The position numbers and the translations under genes were made by a program. 64,000 bases of DNA from Gyrodactylus bullatarudis (taxonomy: Eukaryota > Platyhelminthes > Monogenea > Gyrodactylidea > Gyrodactylidae), in NCBI GenBank assembly GCA_012064415.1, contig SSNU01000327.1, positions 461,984 through 525,983 of the forward strand, in the 5' to 3' direction. Numbering within the stretch: position 1 is the first letter of the stretch; each line of letters opens with the position of its first letter. The notes beneath the pieces were generated by a model. The model was not told the origin of the DNA. It worked only from the letters and a program-made list of their open reading frames with translations, and did not search any database. Below are positions 13,401 to 26,500 of the stretch, piece after piece.

Positions 13401-15280
13401 ATTGGGAAAATTTGATTTTCATCATTCACCTTGACGAAAAAAGTTATAGATTAATTGAAAAAAACTAATTCAATCAAAGAAATAAAAAAACTGTTTCATT
13501 CTGATCGTGTGTCTATCTTTTTGGTGTCTATTCATATAAACTATAGAAAATTTTCACAGACATGTTATATAAAATTTGGCCTGTGGACTCATCCAGAATC
13601 TCGTGTTTCCTATCGTCTTACCTGTACAAATCAATCCGATGCGAATTGTGAGGACTACGCTCAGCTGCAAACGCCCAAGAATGGAGAATTCAATGTCCTC
13701 AGTAGGTTTTTACCCAAATAACTCTTATAAGAAATATATTATAAAAAATTCCCTATTATATAGATGCTTATGCCCAGAGATCTGTAGAAGAGAACGAGTT
13801 TTATCCAAATGAGAAATTCAATCGAATCATCCTTTCAATCAACTTCCAACGAAGGGCATTATTCTACATCTTTAATCTATTATTTCCTTGTTTGATTTTG
13901 TCAATTGTTACAATATTCGTGTTTGTCCTGCCACCTGATGCTGGGGGAAAAATAAGTTTTGGTAAGTTTTTCCATTTCATGATTAGAAGAACAGCCACAA
14001 GTGTGTTTATGCAATTAGAGTTGTAATTGAGTCTCAAGCCTTTAAAGGCCAACTCATTAATGAAATTTTTACAAGTCTTCTTAAAAATTTTTATTAATTT
14101 TTCAACCGATAGGAATTACGATTCTGCTATCACAGTCAGTCTTTTTGCAGACTGTCTCGGATATTTTACCTCAGGACTCTTTTCAATTCCCAGTACTGGG
14201 TAAGTCCTCTCATTCAAAACAATGAATGAAAAATCTTTTGATCCATGACCAAATCTGATAAAATATGAGTAGATAGGTAAATAAGTAATAAAAATAAATT
14301 TTTGGTGGTAATTTAAATCAAAAAGGTTGGTTATATTTCCAATTGAATCTATTTGGGACGTTTAGTAGTATCCTAAATTAAAGGTTGAATAACAAGTGTA
14401 GATTCCTTCTTTTTCTTTAGTCTCATACTTTCTTGTAACAATGTTACTATGCGTATTGTCAATATCAGCGACTGTCTTGGTCATGTCTTTCAATTTCAAC
14501 GATGAAGATCCAGTATTCACTTGGGTAAGTTTCATTTTGACCTGAAAAAAAATATTTTTTATTAATTCTACTTGCAAGTATTCCGACAAAGATATAAAAA
14601 TAATTTTACAAAAATATTCCTCGGTAAAATTATTAGTCTGTCTTATTCGCATATTAAGACAAAAATAAATCTAAAAGCTCTTCAGGAAATTCACGCTGAA
14701 TAATTCTTATTTAAAATGCAAATTTTTTTCAACGTGCGATCAATTGATTTCACTTCTATAAATCTTCTCCTCATCCCCCCTTTTCAGGTTCAAACATACA
14801 TCAATGGATACTTGGCCAGATTAGTCTTTCTCACTCCACCCCCACAAAGGCAACATAATTCTTCATCAGGTAATTTGATTATAATGACGAATGTCAAAAG
14901 AAAAATAGAATAAATTTAATGAATTTAACTCATTTTCATTTTTTAAAGGGGAAATATTCCACGGAGACGATGAGGGATCTGAATCCATACCTAGTAGTAG
15001 TACAATTTCAGAGAAAATAAATCGAAAGGACCCGCTGAATAATCGCCTAATGAGTTTGCTGAATCATTATCGGAAGGACTTGTTTCGTCTGAGAAAAAGG
15101 TCCAAAGTTATCAGTTCCAAAGTCCGAGAAATTGAACAGGTGACCACTGTTTCAAATGAATGGCGATTTGCTGGCCGAGTTGTCGATCGATTTTGTTTAA
15201 TTATCTATACACTATCAACATTCCTCATGACTATCGGCATCACCTTGGCCGCACCAAATTTATCGCGTAGTCTTGCTTAG
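10493..15280 (+). CDS. Nicotinic acetylcholine receptor-like subunit A (non-alpha)
   Basis: Eleven exons: 10493-10544, 11288-11436, 11505-11549, 12480-12589, 12726-12861, 13560-13701, 13764-13961, 14113-14199, 14421-14524, 14788-14869 and 14949-15280; all phases agree, giving 478 residues. It is a Cys-loop ligand-gated channel subunit of the plasma membrane. It has a signal peptide (MWPICLVIVSAFKF), loop A DVWKPD, a Cys loop with 13 residues between cysteines (CAVDITWFPFDEQTC), four membrane segments and a terminal AAPNLSRS motif. Loop C has no vicinal cysteines, so it is non-alpha. Before M2 the usual GEK is GGK: the -1' glutamate that helps cation selectivity is glycine, and M2 reads LLSQSVFLQT. 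AATAAA follows about 20 bp after the stop. Gene B starts 321 bp downstream. Confidence 0.9.
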
Positions 15281-15441
15281 TCTTATAAATATTTATTTAA
15301 TAAAAATTATCTTTTAGTAAATTATTATCTTTTCTATGAATTTATTGAGCTAAAAAGTTCTTAAAGAATTCTCCTCCTTTATGCAATGCTACGATAAGAA
15401 AAGGATGTTATCTTTTCAAAAATAAGAAAAGCAGTAATCTC

Positions 15442-15464
15442 ATTGGCTAACTGAAACAGCCAAT
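15442..15464. promoter_or_regulatory. Inverted CCAAT pair, receptor gene B
   Basis: ATTGG at 15442-15446 and CCAAT at 15460-15464 sit inside a hairpin with perfect 11-bp arms (TCTCATTGGCT and its complement), 138 bp before the gene B start. It is the only notable element in the 321-bp gap between genes A and B. Confidence 0.5.
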
Positions 15465-15601
15465 GAGAAGACAATAGTTGTAAGAATTGAAACACAATAT
15501 TATTTTCATATTCTGTTCAGGGTAAAATTGAAGTGTAGTCGTTGTGTGTGAATGCAAAATAGAATCTTGAACAGATGAATTGGTCTTAACTCAGTCTACT
15601 A

Positions 15602-17323
15602 ATGTTAGCTCTGAATTTTCTCCACGTTAGTTTATTCAGTAAGAAGAAATTATTTCAACTCTTGACTATTATCATTCAGCTTTGGTTATTCTGGATGCGA
15701 GTATTGATGAGAAACGATTGCTAAAATATCTATTTGATCCTACACGCGAAGGCGCCCATAATCCTCTCGAGAGGCCAGCTGAGAATGATAGTAAACCTGT
15801 TGTTTTGAATAGTCAATTCATTGTCAATCAAATTATGGATGTTGACGAAAAGAATCAAGTACTAACATCCATCATTTGGGTTAATAATGTAAGCTATTTC
15901 GTCTATCAATATCTTGACTAACAGAATTGGCTTGACTATCACTTCAAATGGAATCCCAAAGACTTTGGTGGGATCGAGAGCCTGAATCTAGGCCCAGATA
16001 CAATATGGAAGCCAGACCTGTTACTATACAACAGTGTAGATGATAGCTTTGATCGATTTCATCATTCAAATGTTATTGTCAACTATATGGGTAATGTCAC
16101 CTGGTATCCCCTTGGCCTATTCAGATCCATATGCTCAATAAACATCCTTTGGTTCCCATTCGACTCTCAGGTTTGTACCCTAAAGTTCGGCACCTGGAGT
16201 CATGTCCAAGACCAGATTACTTTTCGTATTCCGTGTAAAGATAAATCTGAAGATTGTCAAGATGAACAGAGCATCAGTACTGTGAAGAATGGTGAATTCA
16301 ATGTCTATTGTAAGATCTCACATCTCTCATAATATTCTAGCAATAACTGTTCAAAAGTTGGAACAGAAATTTGATTGTTGCGAATCAAAGTATGAGAATA
16401 TTATCGTAAGCATTTATTTCCAGAGGAGAGCCCTGTACTACATTTTCAACCTGGCTCTTCCATGTATGTTGATCTCGGGTATGTCACTGATGGTGTTCAT
16501 GTTACCACCGGATGCAGGCGAGAAAATATCTTTGGGTGTCACTATCCTCTTATCGTTGACCATGTTCCTTCAGCTTGTAGCTGATAAACTTCCTCAGACC
16601 TCAGAATCTATTCCCTTGATTGGAATTTACTTTTCAGGGACAATGTTATTGTGTTCCTTCTCGATTGTTTTCACTGTCCTAGTCCTGAGTTTTCATCACA
16701 TGTCTAGATTTGATGATGGTGTACCTCGATGGGTAGGTCAATACTCTCAATTTCATCTTTTATTTTAGATAAGTGTTTATATCAATATTTACCTGGCCAA
16801 AATGGTCTTTATGGAGCCTATTGATTTGCAGTCAAAGGAGACTGTAGACTTGGATACAAATCCTCCGCCCTCTTACACTGAAAAAGATGATGAATTCAGA
16901 GTGACAGGAATGCGCAATAAAAGTAGGTTGAATTAGAGAGTTTTTATTCTGATTTCAGGTAGGAAGACTAGCAGCCATTCGTTAAGATCAGACTTTTCCA
17001 ATTCCACCTTGAGTAAAGCCGAAAGTTCTGGCGTTGCTGTAGAAGAAGATCGTAGTGAATTTGGTGAGCCTGGTAAAAAACTGATTGAAGAATCACTATG
17101 CTTCTACAAGCCTGATCTACAACGTTTGCTCAACGAACTCAAAGAAATAACCAAACACATTCGATCAGAAGATCACGATGATTTCTGCTCAAATCAATGG
17201 AAATTTGCAGCTCGTGTCATCGATAGATTTTGTTTATTTCTCTTCACAGCTGCCAATATCATTCTCATAATCACTGTCGTATGCTCGGCACCAAATTTAG
17301 CAAGATCTTTCATTGTTAATTAA
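15602..17323 (+). CDS. Nicotinic acetylcholine receptor alpha-type subunit B
   Basis: Six exons: 15602-15638, 15680-15888, 15925-16309, 16341-16732, 16769-16922 and 16959-17323, giving 513 residues. Introns are 41, 36, 31, 36 and 36 nt. Features in order: signal peptide, loop [12 protein letters not shown], Cys loop [15 protein letters not shown], loop C with adjacent cysteines ([10 protein letters not shown], the mark of alpha subunits that bind acetylcholine), and M1 to M3 with [18 protein letters not shown] including the -1' glutamate expected of a cation channel. An M3-M4 loop and M4 follow, ending SAPNLARSF. It is the only alpha-type subunit in the cluster, so A, C and D may partner with it (inference). 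AATAAA occurs at once after the stop. Confidence 0.93.
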
Positions 17324-17717
17324 AAATAAAATGTTATTTATAAAAACAAAACAATGTAGCTGAGGTGCTTTTTCCGAATGCTCTCCACTTTTATTAGATA
17401 TCTTGGTTAGCTAGAACCATAATAATGGATTATTGATAATGGTTTCTGAATGCTTTCTTAATTTGTTATTAAAAGTGTCAAAATATCTGCGGGCATATCT
17501 ATATATATTATTAAAATAACTGTACAACACAAGAAATACACCCAATATTCAGATATGCCAAGGGATAGAACAAGTATTTTTAATTTTAATGCACTTTATA
17601 CAGCAATTAAAGGAGTGAAAAGTTATTTTCTTCAATAAAACGGATGTTGAAAATCTGGCATAATCAAGAAATAATAGTAGGATTTCTTGTAGTTCTTATT
17701 CTTGGGCAAATTCTCTT
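17324..17717. other. Convergent gap between receptor genes B and C
   Basis: A 394-bp space holding the 3' ends of B (plus) and C (minus). No gene seen. Confidence 0.6.
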
Positions 17718-19797
17718 TTAGGGATGCTTCTCTTCGATTGTAAAAGATTTTATAAATTTTGGAGCCATCGGCAGTATGATAAAGGTTCCAAATAGGAATA
17801 AACTAAAGATAACCAGACAGAATCTGTCCAAAACCTTGTTGGCATACTTCCAACAGGCTGAGACACTATTCTCTTGATTCAGTTCTCTCAACTTTTCAGT
17901 TATAAAACGAACTTCATTCAATATCAACTCGAGATCATGAATACCTCCGCTCATGGAACATTTAATATGCGGATTAACTTTGGGTTCGCCAAGGTCTCTT
18001 GACTTTTTCTCCATTTCTGCTTGACAGGCATAGTCAATGTTTGAAGTTTTTCTCCTCTCATTCATGAAATATTTACCAGACTCATCCGAAAGAAGACTCA
18101 AATTATCTAAATGGGATTATTTATAAATCTTACCATATTCATAATTCTTGGTACGATTATATTTCTTGATTGACAACGGACGAAATTCAATATTCTCATT
18201 GCTAATATTCTTCCAGGAGTCGACACGAGAGACTTTTGACTTTTCCGCACTCTCCGGCTCTTGGTCCCATTTATGGATGGGCATAAATAATATTCTTGCA
18301 ATATACTGATTAACCAAAACATCAATCTATTTCAATCATAAGAAAGAATTCAATAGAGATTTTGAGTTTATTCAATTAAACAAAGACACACTTACCCACC
18401 AGGGAACTGTATGAATATCTGAGGGATGATATCTACAATTGAGCAAGATAACTGTTACAACTAATGATAAAGAGCTGATACACATTGTAACACAAAAGTA
18501 TATCGACAAAATGGGTATACTTTCGGATGTCTGAGGCAGTTTATTCGCTACCATCTGTAGGAACAGTGTCAGGGACAAGAGAATCGTGACACCAAGACTA
18601 ATCTTTTCATTAGCATCCGGGGGTAAGGCAAATACAAGGAGGGCCATGATTGAAATAACCATACAAGGTGCAATCAAATTGAACAAATAATATAATGCTC
18701 TTCTCTGCATTTTGTAGGTAACCTCGATTACGGAAAACTTTTGGCCATTATCTATATCCGTTTTACGCTCTGAATAGGCAGCTAGGAAAATTGAAATTAA
18801 AATTTGTATTTCTAATCAAGACTCTCCCCTCCTGAATTATCAAATCAATTATAAGTGATGCTGATAAATAATAATTATTACTATCAGAAAAAAATATCTA
18901 AAGCTTTTGATTGATTAAGTACGCGCACAAGGGAAATCTTATTTTTTTTATATTCTCAAGCCGAAATCAAAATTGATCTGACATATTTACAATTCCTCTG
19001 ATAGATTACAATGCTAATTCATAGAGATTACTAAAACTACGCTTGGTCATGTGAAAAAAAAGAGAAAGGAATGAAATGAAACAAGACAACGTACTTTCCA
19101 GAGCCCATTCACTGTGCTTTGAGTAGCTGGATAGGTCTACTGGACAGGTATGGTGTCCGTCAACGTTGCACAAGTTGGTCAAGTTAATCTCCTTCTCATT
19201 ATAGGACCATGTACCAAACTTATAAACGCACTCTTGGTTATCGAATGGAAACCAAGCTACGTTCATTTGACACGTAGAATACATTAGACCGGGCGGCATC
19301 CATTGTATATTACTTTCATTTTCTTTCATTTTTATGACCGCGTGACAGGGATACTTTTGATCGAAGTTTTGATTAGCACTCGTGTATAACAGCAAGGTTG
19401 GCTTCCAGATAACACTTGATGGCAAGTTAATCTGGCTAATGTTCGCATACTCTACTGGTTTCCAGTATAAATGGGGATCATTCCAGTACTGTTAAGGAGA
19501 TTAGAATTGCAACTTACCATGTCGACCCAGAGAATCGAGGAAATATACTGGCTACGCTCATTCTAAAAAGTAATCGGAATAAAAAGAGGAACGTACAACT
19601 TCTGTAATTTGGAAGAGAATGAAATTAATCTGGACAATGACACTTTTATTGTGATCTTCAACTGGCCTCTCCCTTATGTTATGGGCATCGGGACGATTTG
19701 GATCAAAGAGTTTCTTCAACAATAGTTTTTCCATTGGGCCAGCTAGGGCTGCAATGAATATGATGAAAAAAAGGAATAGTTTCTTGAAAAATTTCAT
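17718..19797 (-). CDS. Nicotinic acetylcholine receptor-like subunit C (non-alpha)
   Basis: Six exons in reading order: 19797-19597, 19562-19518, 19488-19095, 18781-18396, 18326-18134 and 18106-17718, giving 535 residues. Introns are 34, 29, 313, 69 and 27 nt; keeping the 27-nt one would give a stop. The start is the ATG before a strong signal peptide (MKFFKKLFLFFIIFIAALAG), not an upstream in-frame ATG. Loop A reads IWKPTLLLY, with Thr in place of the usual Asp. The Cys loop is CQMNVAWFPFDNQEC. Loop C has no cysteine pair. M2 ([17 protein letters not shown]) keeps the -1' glutamate. The end, MAPKFIKSF, matches the cluster's shared C-terminal motif. It diverges from gene D across 734 bp and converges on gene B. 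Confidence 0.9.
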
Positions 19798-20277
19798 TCT
19801 TTTAGTCTCTGTACGGAGTACAATCAATCGATCTGTACTGCATATAGTTTGAATCAAATTTGAATATCTAGAGGTAGAAATGTTCAAGTCATTATGATTG
19901 GCTTGAAAGTATTCCCTGATATTATTGGCTAATAGTCTGCACATCAATATTACTAAGATAATGAATAAAGTTTGGCTAGGGGAGAAATCGCCTAAAAAAT
20001 GATTAAAAATGTAAAATTTTAAAATTCTTAATTAGAGAAGGACCTGAGTTTGTTCAAATCTTAGGGATTGCTGCGTAGTATGTTATTTTTTAATAAAAAA
20101 AAACATCAAGTAGATACTACTGAGTAGTTTTTGGATTTAAAAATCCAAATATCGTAACGAAACAAAATATTTAAAAAACTCAACTCATTAGAACGTGTAA
20201 TTCGAAATTTTCAAATACGATCCATCCTTTCCCTGTTACATTGACAAAACATGCTCTCAACGGACTTCTCGTTTCTG

Positions 20278-20302
20278 ATTGGCTAATTCTCCTTGAACCA
20301 AT
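20278..20302. promoter_or_regulatory. Inverted CCAAT pair between receptor genes C and D
   Basis: ATTGG at 20278-20282 and CCAAT at 20298-20302, 15 bp apart, inside a small hairpin (ATTGGCTAAT, then CCAATTAGC). It lies 230 bp before the gene D start and 480 bp before the gene C start, so it could serve both divergent genes. Confidence 0.45.
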
Positions 20303-20531
20303 TAGCTATCATCATATGGGAGTCGTATGTAAAATAGCAACTGCTACATATAGCAAATTGCACTCAGCCATTCTCGATTGAAAAAGTTGAATGAAATGAC
20401 TGTTCGCATGAAGCCCGCATTATTTGAATAAATTTTCTGAAAAACTCCCAACTTTCCTTTCCCTTTTCGGGTCATACCATATACACAATAATAATTCACT
20501 TTGATAATTCGACTATGCGGAGACAGTTCCA

Positions 20532-23500
20532 ATGAATTGGACTTATAATGCCTACATTTTCATGCTGCTATTTCTCTGTGAGTTGAAAGAAAAATTTTCT
20601 TGTTTTTGAGTAGAAGCTTGAGAACCTCAAAATAATTCGATATTTTAATTAATTAATCAATTAAAAATCTTTTACGAATCCTAATTTTTGATACAGAAGT
20701 AGTTTTCATTTGAAATGATATTTTTTGAACTAGACTGAAGCCTTAATCTGAAAATTCCTATCATTTAGACGAAGCTTATTCCAGCAAGGAAGAGAACAGG
20801 CTTCTAAGAGAATTATTCAATGACCAACATTCAGTCTATGAACGACCTGTTATTGATAGCAATCAAAAGGTGGAAATCCTCCTTGGGTTTTCGCTCAAGA
20901 AAATCCTGCGTCTGGTGAGTTTGGAAATCATTCAGGTCTACAGAGAAGTTTATTTTGAATTGATTAATTATAAAATTGTACAAGATAAAAAAAGAGTCTC
21001 TACCCTTCCTTTTTGAGAAAACAATTCTTGAATATTTATAATTATTGATTTGTTTTTTGTGATCAGTCTACTGTATTTACTCCAGAGCTAGTTTTTCAGA
21101 TTCTCGAATTTATTCATTAATATGAATTTAGTATTGAATCTCTTGTCAGTATCTCTTGATGCAATATTTTACTCGAATCCCATCGATTCATGAAGAATAC
21201 AATCCTTTATCTATTAAACTGTGAAAGAAATACCTAAACTGATCATTGAGGACTGAAAATTCTACTCACTTGGGACAACTTGTTGAATTGAATTTTTAAA
21301 ATTTTCTTTCAAGCATATGAAACTGATTTTGATAGGTTTTAATCTAGACAACAGTCAATTGGAGATCTCAATTGACGCCCAAAGTGGATCATTAGATCAG
21401 ATTTAGCATGATCGATTTTCTTTTCTAATTCTGATCATCAAAACCCCCTTTTGACCAATCCTCAAATTTATGGTTTAAAGTTTTAAAAAATAGGATTTTG
21501 GCGCCAAATCGAAATTTGAAAAATATATCTGATACCTTCAAATATATATCTTCTATTTCAAAATACTCAATAACTCATATCTAGATTAAGGACACCTTGA
21601 AAAATTTCTAGTTTATTAAATCTATTATCATGGAGCGGTAATTTTCATTGATTTGAATTCTTAATTTCAATGGTTTCAATATCCTTAAGAAGCTTTAAGA
21701 ATGTAACCTCTTAAGATTTGACAAACATTCATTTTATTTCAAGTTGAAGCATGTAGACTCTACATTGTAGGGAGAAATCCATCCCAATGCTATTTTAATT
21801 TAAAACTAAATTTTCCATGTACACATTTTAATAATAATCTATAGCCTATCTTTCTACACAGTGCGTTATCTATATTGAAAATGCTGAATGTGTCTCTCTT
21901 CTATTTTTTAGAAAAGCAAAAGTGGACGTCATCTTGAATGCACCCCAATTCATCATTTTATATGAAAATCGATCAAGATGATACTCTCCCCTTCTGAATA
22001 TTAAAAAATCTTTTAATTATTTCCAATTCCAGTTTATAACCTCTGAGATGAACTACTCTTTTAAATTTCCAATGATGAATCAGTACTCATTTTGAAGATT
22101 TTATTTTTTCAGATATCATCAGACTCTTACACCGGCTTGGTTTATACACAGTTTTATATTAAGTAGGGTTATTATAAAGTTATTTTATTATAGAGTGCGT
22201 TTATTTAATAGAAAATAAGAGAAGAAGAAAACCTATTGAACCTTATGTTTTTTATTTTATTTAGATATACATAATTTCAAATGTCAAATTTTCAAATTTT
22301 GCGCCATCATTTTTCAATGAATTTTACCACGCAAAAGGATGAATTTTGGTTTATTGAACACGCTATGATCTTTTTGAATCAGATTTTCACGTCAAATTGA
22401 TATTAAATATATTCTGAATAAATCCTGAAAAAATCCGGTCAATTTGGCAAAAATTAACGATTTTAGGGAAAAATGGGAAATGGCACATCAAAATTTTTAA
22501 ATTTAGTTTTCGAAAACGGCAATAATGAAGCATAAAGAATCTATTTGAAGCATGAAATAAAAAATTGTTCGGGGAAAAAAATATTTGTCTTTCTCTAACA
22601 TACAGCTATTCTCGATGAATTTATGATCTTTACAAAAACCTGATTATTTTCATCAAGTTAACGAAAATTTCTGAAGGTTTTTTGAAAACCGGCTCAAAAC
22701 GCATACTTTCATCGATTTAAGAAAAAAATAAGAAAGCCTTTTAAATTACAAAAATTTTCTTTTTTTTCAAACATTGAGGTCAAAGTTTTTCAAGGTGTGA
22801 GAGGAATCAAGCATCATTTTTCAGGATCACCATTAAAAAATGAAAAAATTCTTAATTTGAAAGTTCCCCTAATTTTTTTCAAATACTTTTTTTCTTAGGT
22901 CGATGTGTGCTAGTTTCCCAAAAAAATCGACGAATTAGTTAATCCTTCCTCAAATTTGATCTAGAAGAACTTTTGAAATCTTGTAATTGATTTTAACATA
23001 TTTTTAATTTCAAGTTTGCACCAAATTTCTGTTGATGAAAAAGGTCAAAAGATAATATTTTAAGAGACCACCAGTAGACACTGAAATCAAAAATGCTGAC
23101 TGAGATTTTGAGAATAAGCCCATCATCGTGGGAAAATCGAATTTCAATTTCTTAATCATTTTTACTGCTTTATCTAGTAAACGTTGTATTTACATCTTCT
23201 TTTAACAGCGAAAGATCTAAAAGAAATACTAATAATTTTTTTCATATAAACTTCATTTGACAATGAAAAGGATGTTCGGGGAGAAACTCTGTCAGCAATG
23301 ATTTTCATAAACCTTGTGAGTTAAGACAGTATTTTTAAATAAAATAAATCAAGATAACATTACAGCTGACATGTAAATGTCATCTCAAAATTATTTTAAA
23401 TTAAAGAATCAATGTTATCTTTAGATGTATAGTATTTTTTCCATTGATACGCATCGACTCTGATTGCCTCTAATCGTTTTCATTCAGAAAATAAAATGAA

Positions 23501-26500
23501 TTACACAGTCTTTGGTACAGTTTTGTTCAGAATTTTTCACTGATTTCAGATATTTACTCCTAAAAAACTTTTAGAATAAAACTTCCGATGAAAACTGCCT
23601 ATGCCTTTCTAGAGAGAATCGTCGATCAAAAAATTTCTCTAATTTTAACACCTAAAAATCATAAAAAATATAGAATTTTAGATTAATTTCGATTGAATAA
23701 TCTCAGTGAAAAATTCTCTAAAAAACTTATAATAATAGGGTCATTTTTAGTGTTGGGTATTTGAATTCTTCTTATTTTACTTTTCATCTGTCCTCGAGAA
23801 TGAGTTGTGAAAAAAAACGTTTAAAACAAATATATTTTTTGCTCTCGTTTCTACATCAGCAATGGAACGATTATCATTTCAAATGGAATCCAATGGAATA
23901 CGGCGGCCTGGATCACATTAATGTTAATCCAGAATCAATCTGGCTACCAGACATTCTCTTATATAACAGGTTTGTTGATGAAAATTTCCATTTTGTTACA
24001 TTGTATAGTCACTTACTTTTAAACTAGTGCAGATTCATATTCTATCATAAGCAGTGGAAACTTGATTATCGGTTATAATGGGGATATTAGATGGAAAACG
24101 GCTAGAATATTCAAATCATCCTGTCCAATGCGAGTTAGCTGGTTTCCATTCGATGATCAAGTAAGCTAATTTATTCATCACAAATCTGTGCTGATAGTTA
24201 GCCAAGTATTTGGTCTAATTATATTTGGTTATTAAACAGCAATGTAGACTGGATTTTGGAGCCTGGAGTTATTCATGGAAGGCAGTGACGTTGAGTCTAA
24301 CTTGCAAACATGTAAATAACACCTGCGGCAACTCCTCTTTCTCAAACCTCGATTACTTTATAACAAATGAAGAATTTTATATTGCTGGTAAGCCACGACT
24401 TTTCAGGAAATAATCCCCAATTAATTTTGAATGAAAATCTCTCTCGAGAGATGGTAGAAGAAAGCGAAAATTTGCCAAATTATAAACTCTAAAGGAATTT
24501 GTGTAGTATGCACTAGGAATCTTTTTCTTCACACTTCCGGTGAAATACATTGTCTTCCCTTTGCCGACTATGAAATCAGATTTATTCTTCTTTAGGAATC
24601 TTGTCATTCAAGGAAAGAATACAATGGTCAGCGATTTGAAAGAAGCATTTTTTAAACCAATAAACTGGTTGTCTCTCTAATGAAATACTGTTGAGACCTT
24701 AGAAGTTAAGTTACAATATTTTCGGTTCTAAACAACAAAATTTTATTATAAAATGTTCTGATTTGATCTGATTACAGTTTTCTATTTAGGTTAATTTCAA
24801 GGCTGAAATCAAATAGAAACTTCAAATAAAACATACTCATCAAGTCATACCCAAGTCATAAAAAGATTCTGTGATACTCGAATACAAATATAAACGACGA
24901 TTATGAAAGAATTAACTTTTTATGAGAATTTTATTCATTTGAAATGAAGTTTTTTATTGAGATTCCAAGCAAAACTCGTATCAGTGGTTTCATGGTTACA
25001 TCTATAAAAATCCGTTTGTGGTTTTCTTTTTTTCAAATTACTTTATTGCAAGCGCATTCTTTTATTCATGCAAATCATAAAATAGGACAATGTAAATTAT
25101 ACATATAAAGCTAGTTGTTATGAACATGAGAATTTACTATTTTTTACAAATTCAGTCAAGATGACAAGTTCTTTTCAAAAGCCAGTATGAATTGAGTCAA
25201 AAAAATTGCCAAGTTTTCCACTTTTACAATCTTTGAGTTCAAAATAACATGATCTTTGTGCACTCTCAAAACAAGCACTGATCTGTGGATAAGAGAGAAA
25301 CTCATTTTCCTTGATCGTAAAAAATACGGTAAAGTGAAATTTGTTATGTTGTCGATATGTTGGATAAGCTGCTCAGTACATATTCATGTAAAAGATCTAT
25401 AAGTAGATGGTCCCTTGCTGTATTTTGAAAAGACATGATATAGCTGCTTACAATGCGTTTATTCTTTACACAATCAAATGGCCTAATGCATTTATAGAGA
25501 AACCAAAGCTTGGTCATTGGGTTTTGGTTCTGGGTCTCGCTGTGCTTGTAAATTATTATATCAATGATATTTATAATTTTTCTTTTCATTAAACTAACAT
25601 TAAAAGGCTTTTTCACAATTTTGAAACAATCAACCATTGGTTAGACTTATTACTACTAATAAGTAATGGCTAATTGAAAAGAGTACCCATGCAAATTAGA
25701 TATTTTTCCTCCTACTTAATAAGCCATCATCAATGTTTATGATGCTGAAAAAAACATTAATTATCCTTGCCTCTTGCTGTCTTTAGCTCTCATGTTTTTC
25801 TTCTGGATATGTATCTCTATATTTTTCTCTCTCTTACTCTGATCGCATTGGTTTAAAGATGCTTTAAAATCATTAAAGCCAAGAAAACAAAGAGACTTGT
25901 AAGGGAATGAAATGTATTCATTACAACCGCATTCCTTATTCTCCAGCTAACCAAGAGAATTTCTGGCAACCTAAATTATTATCGTCATAACATGTAAACC
26001 TATTGATAGTTTATTTCCCTACATAGTTAGCCTACATTACATTTTTTTCAAAATGGAAATTCTTTTAATTGATTTATACATACATATCAGAGGGGAAGAG
26101 ATAAGTTGTAACTGTAACGGGAATAAAGACTGATGAAAAAGTGACATATTTACACACGCATAAGAAGTAAGGAATAGATTCTAATTATAAGAATTTGTTA
26201 TACTTGTATGATATAGGAAGGTTATTTAACTTATATTTGTCGATTAGTTGGTTAATACAATCTCGTGTAGTAAATGAGCTCATCGTAATTATTTTCAGAC
26301 TAGGCATTTACTGTGAATCTAATGACTCAAAATCACTGTTAGGAAGAATGAATTGATTAACTAAAAGCCCTAAATAGCAGTTTTGTATCAATTTTTTAGA
26401 TCCTTAATACCATGGAAAACTTTTAGCTGAAACTTATCGGTTCATTAGATTCTTGGTTTCTAACTATTCTATGGGTAGTATTTTGATGGGAAATAGGGCT

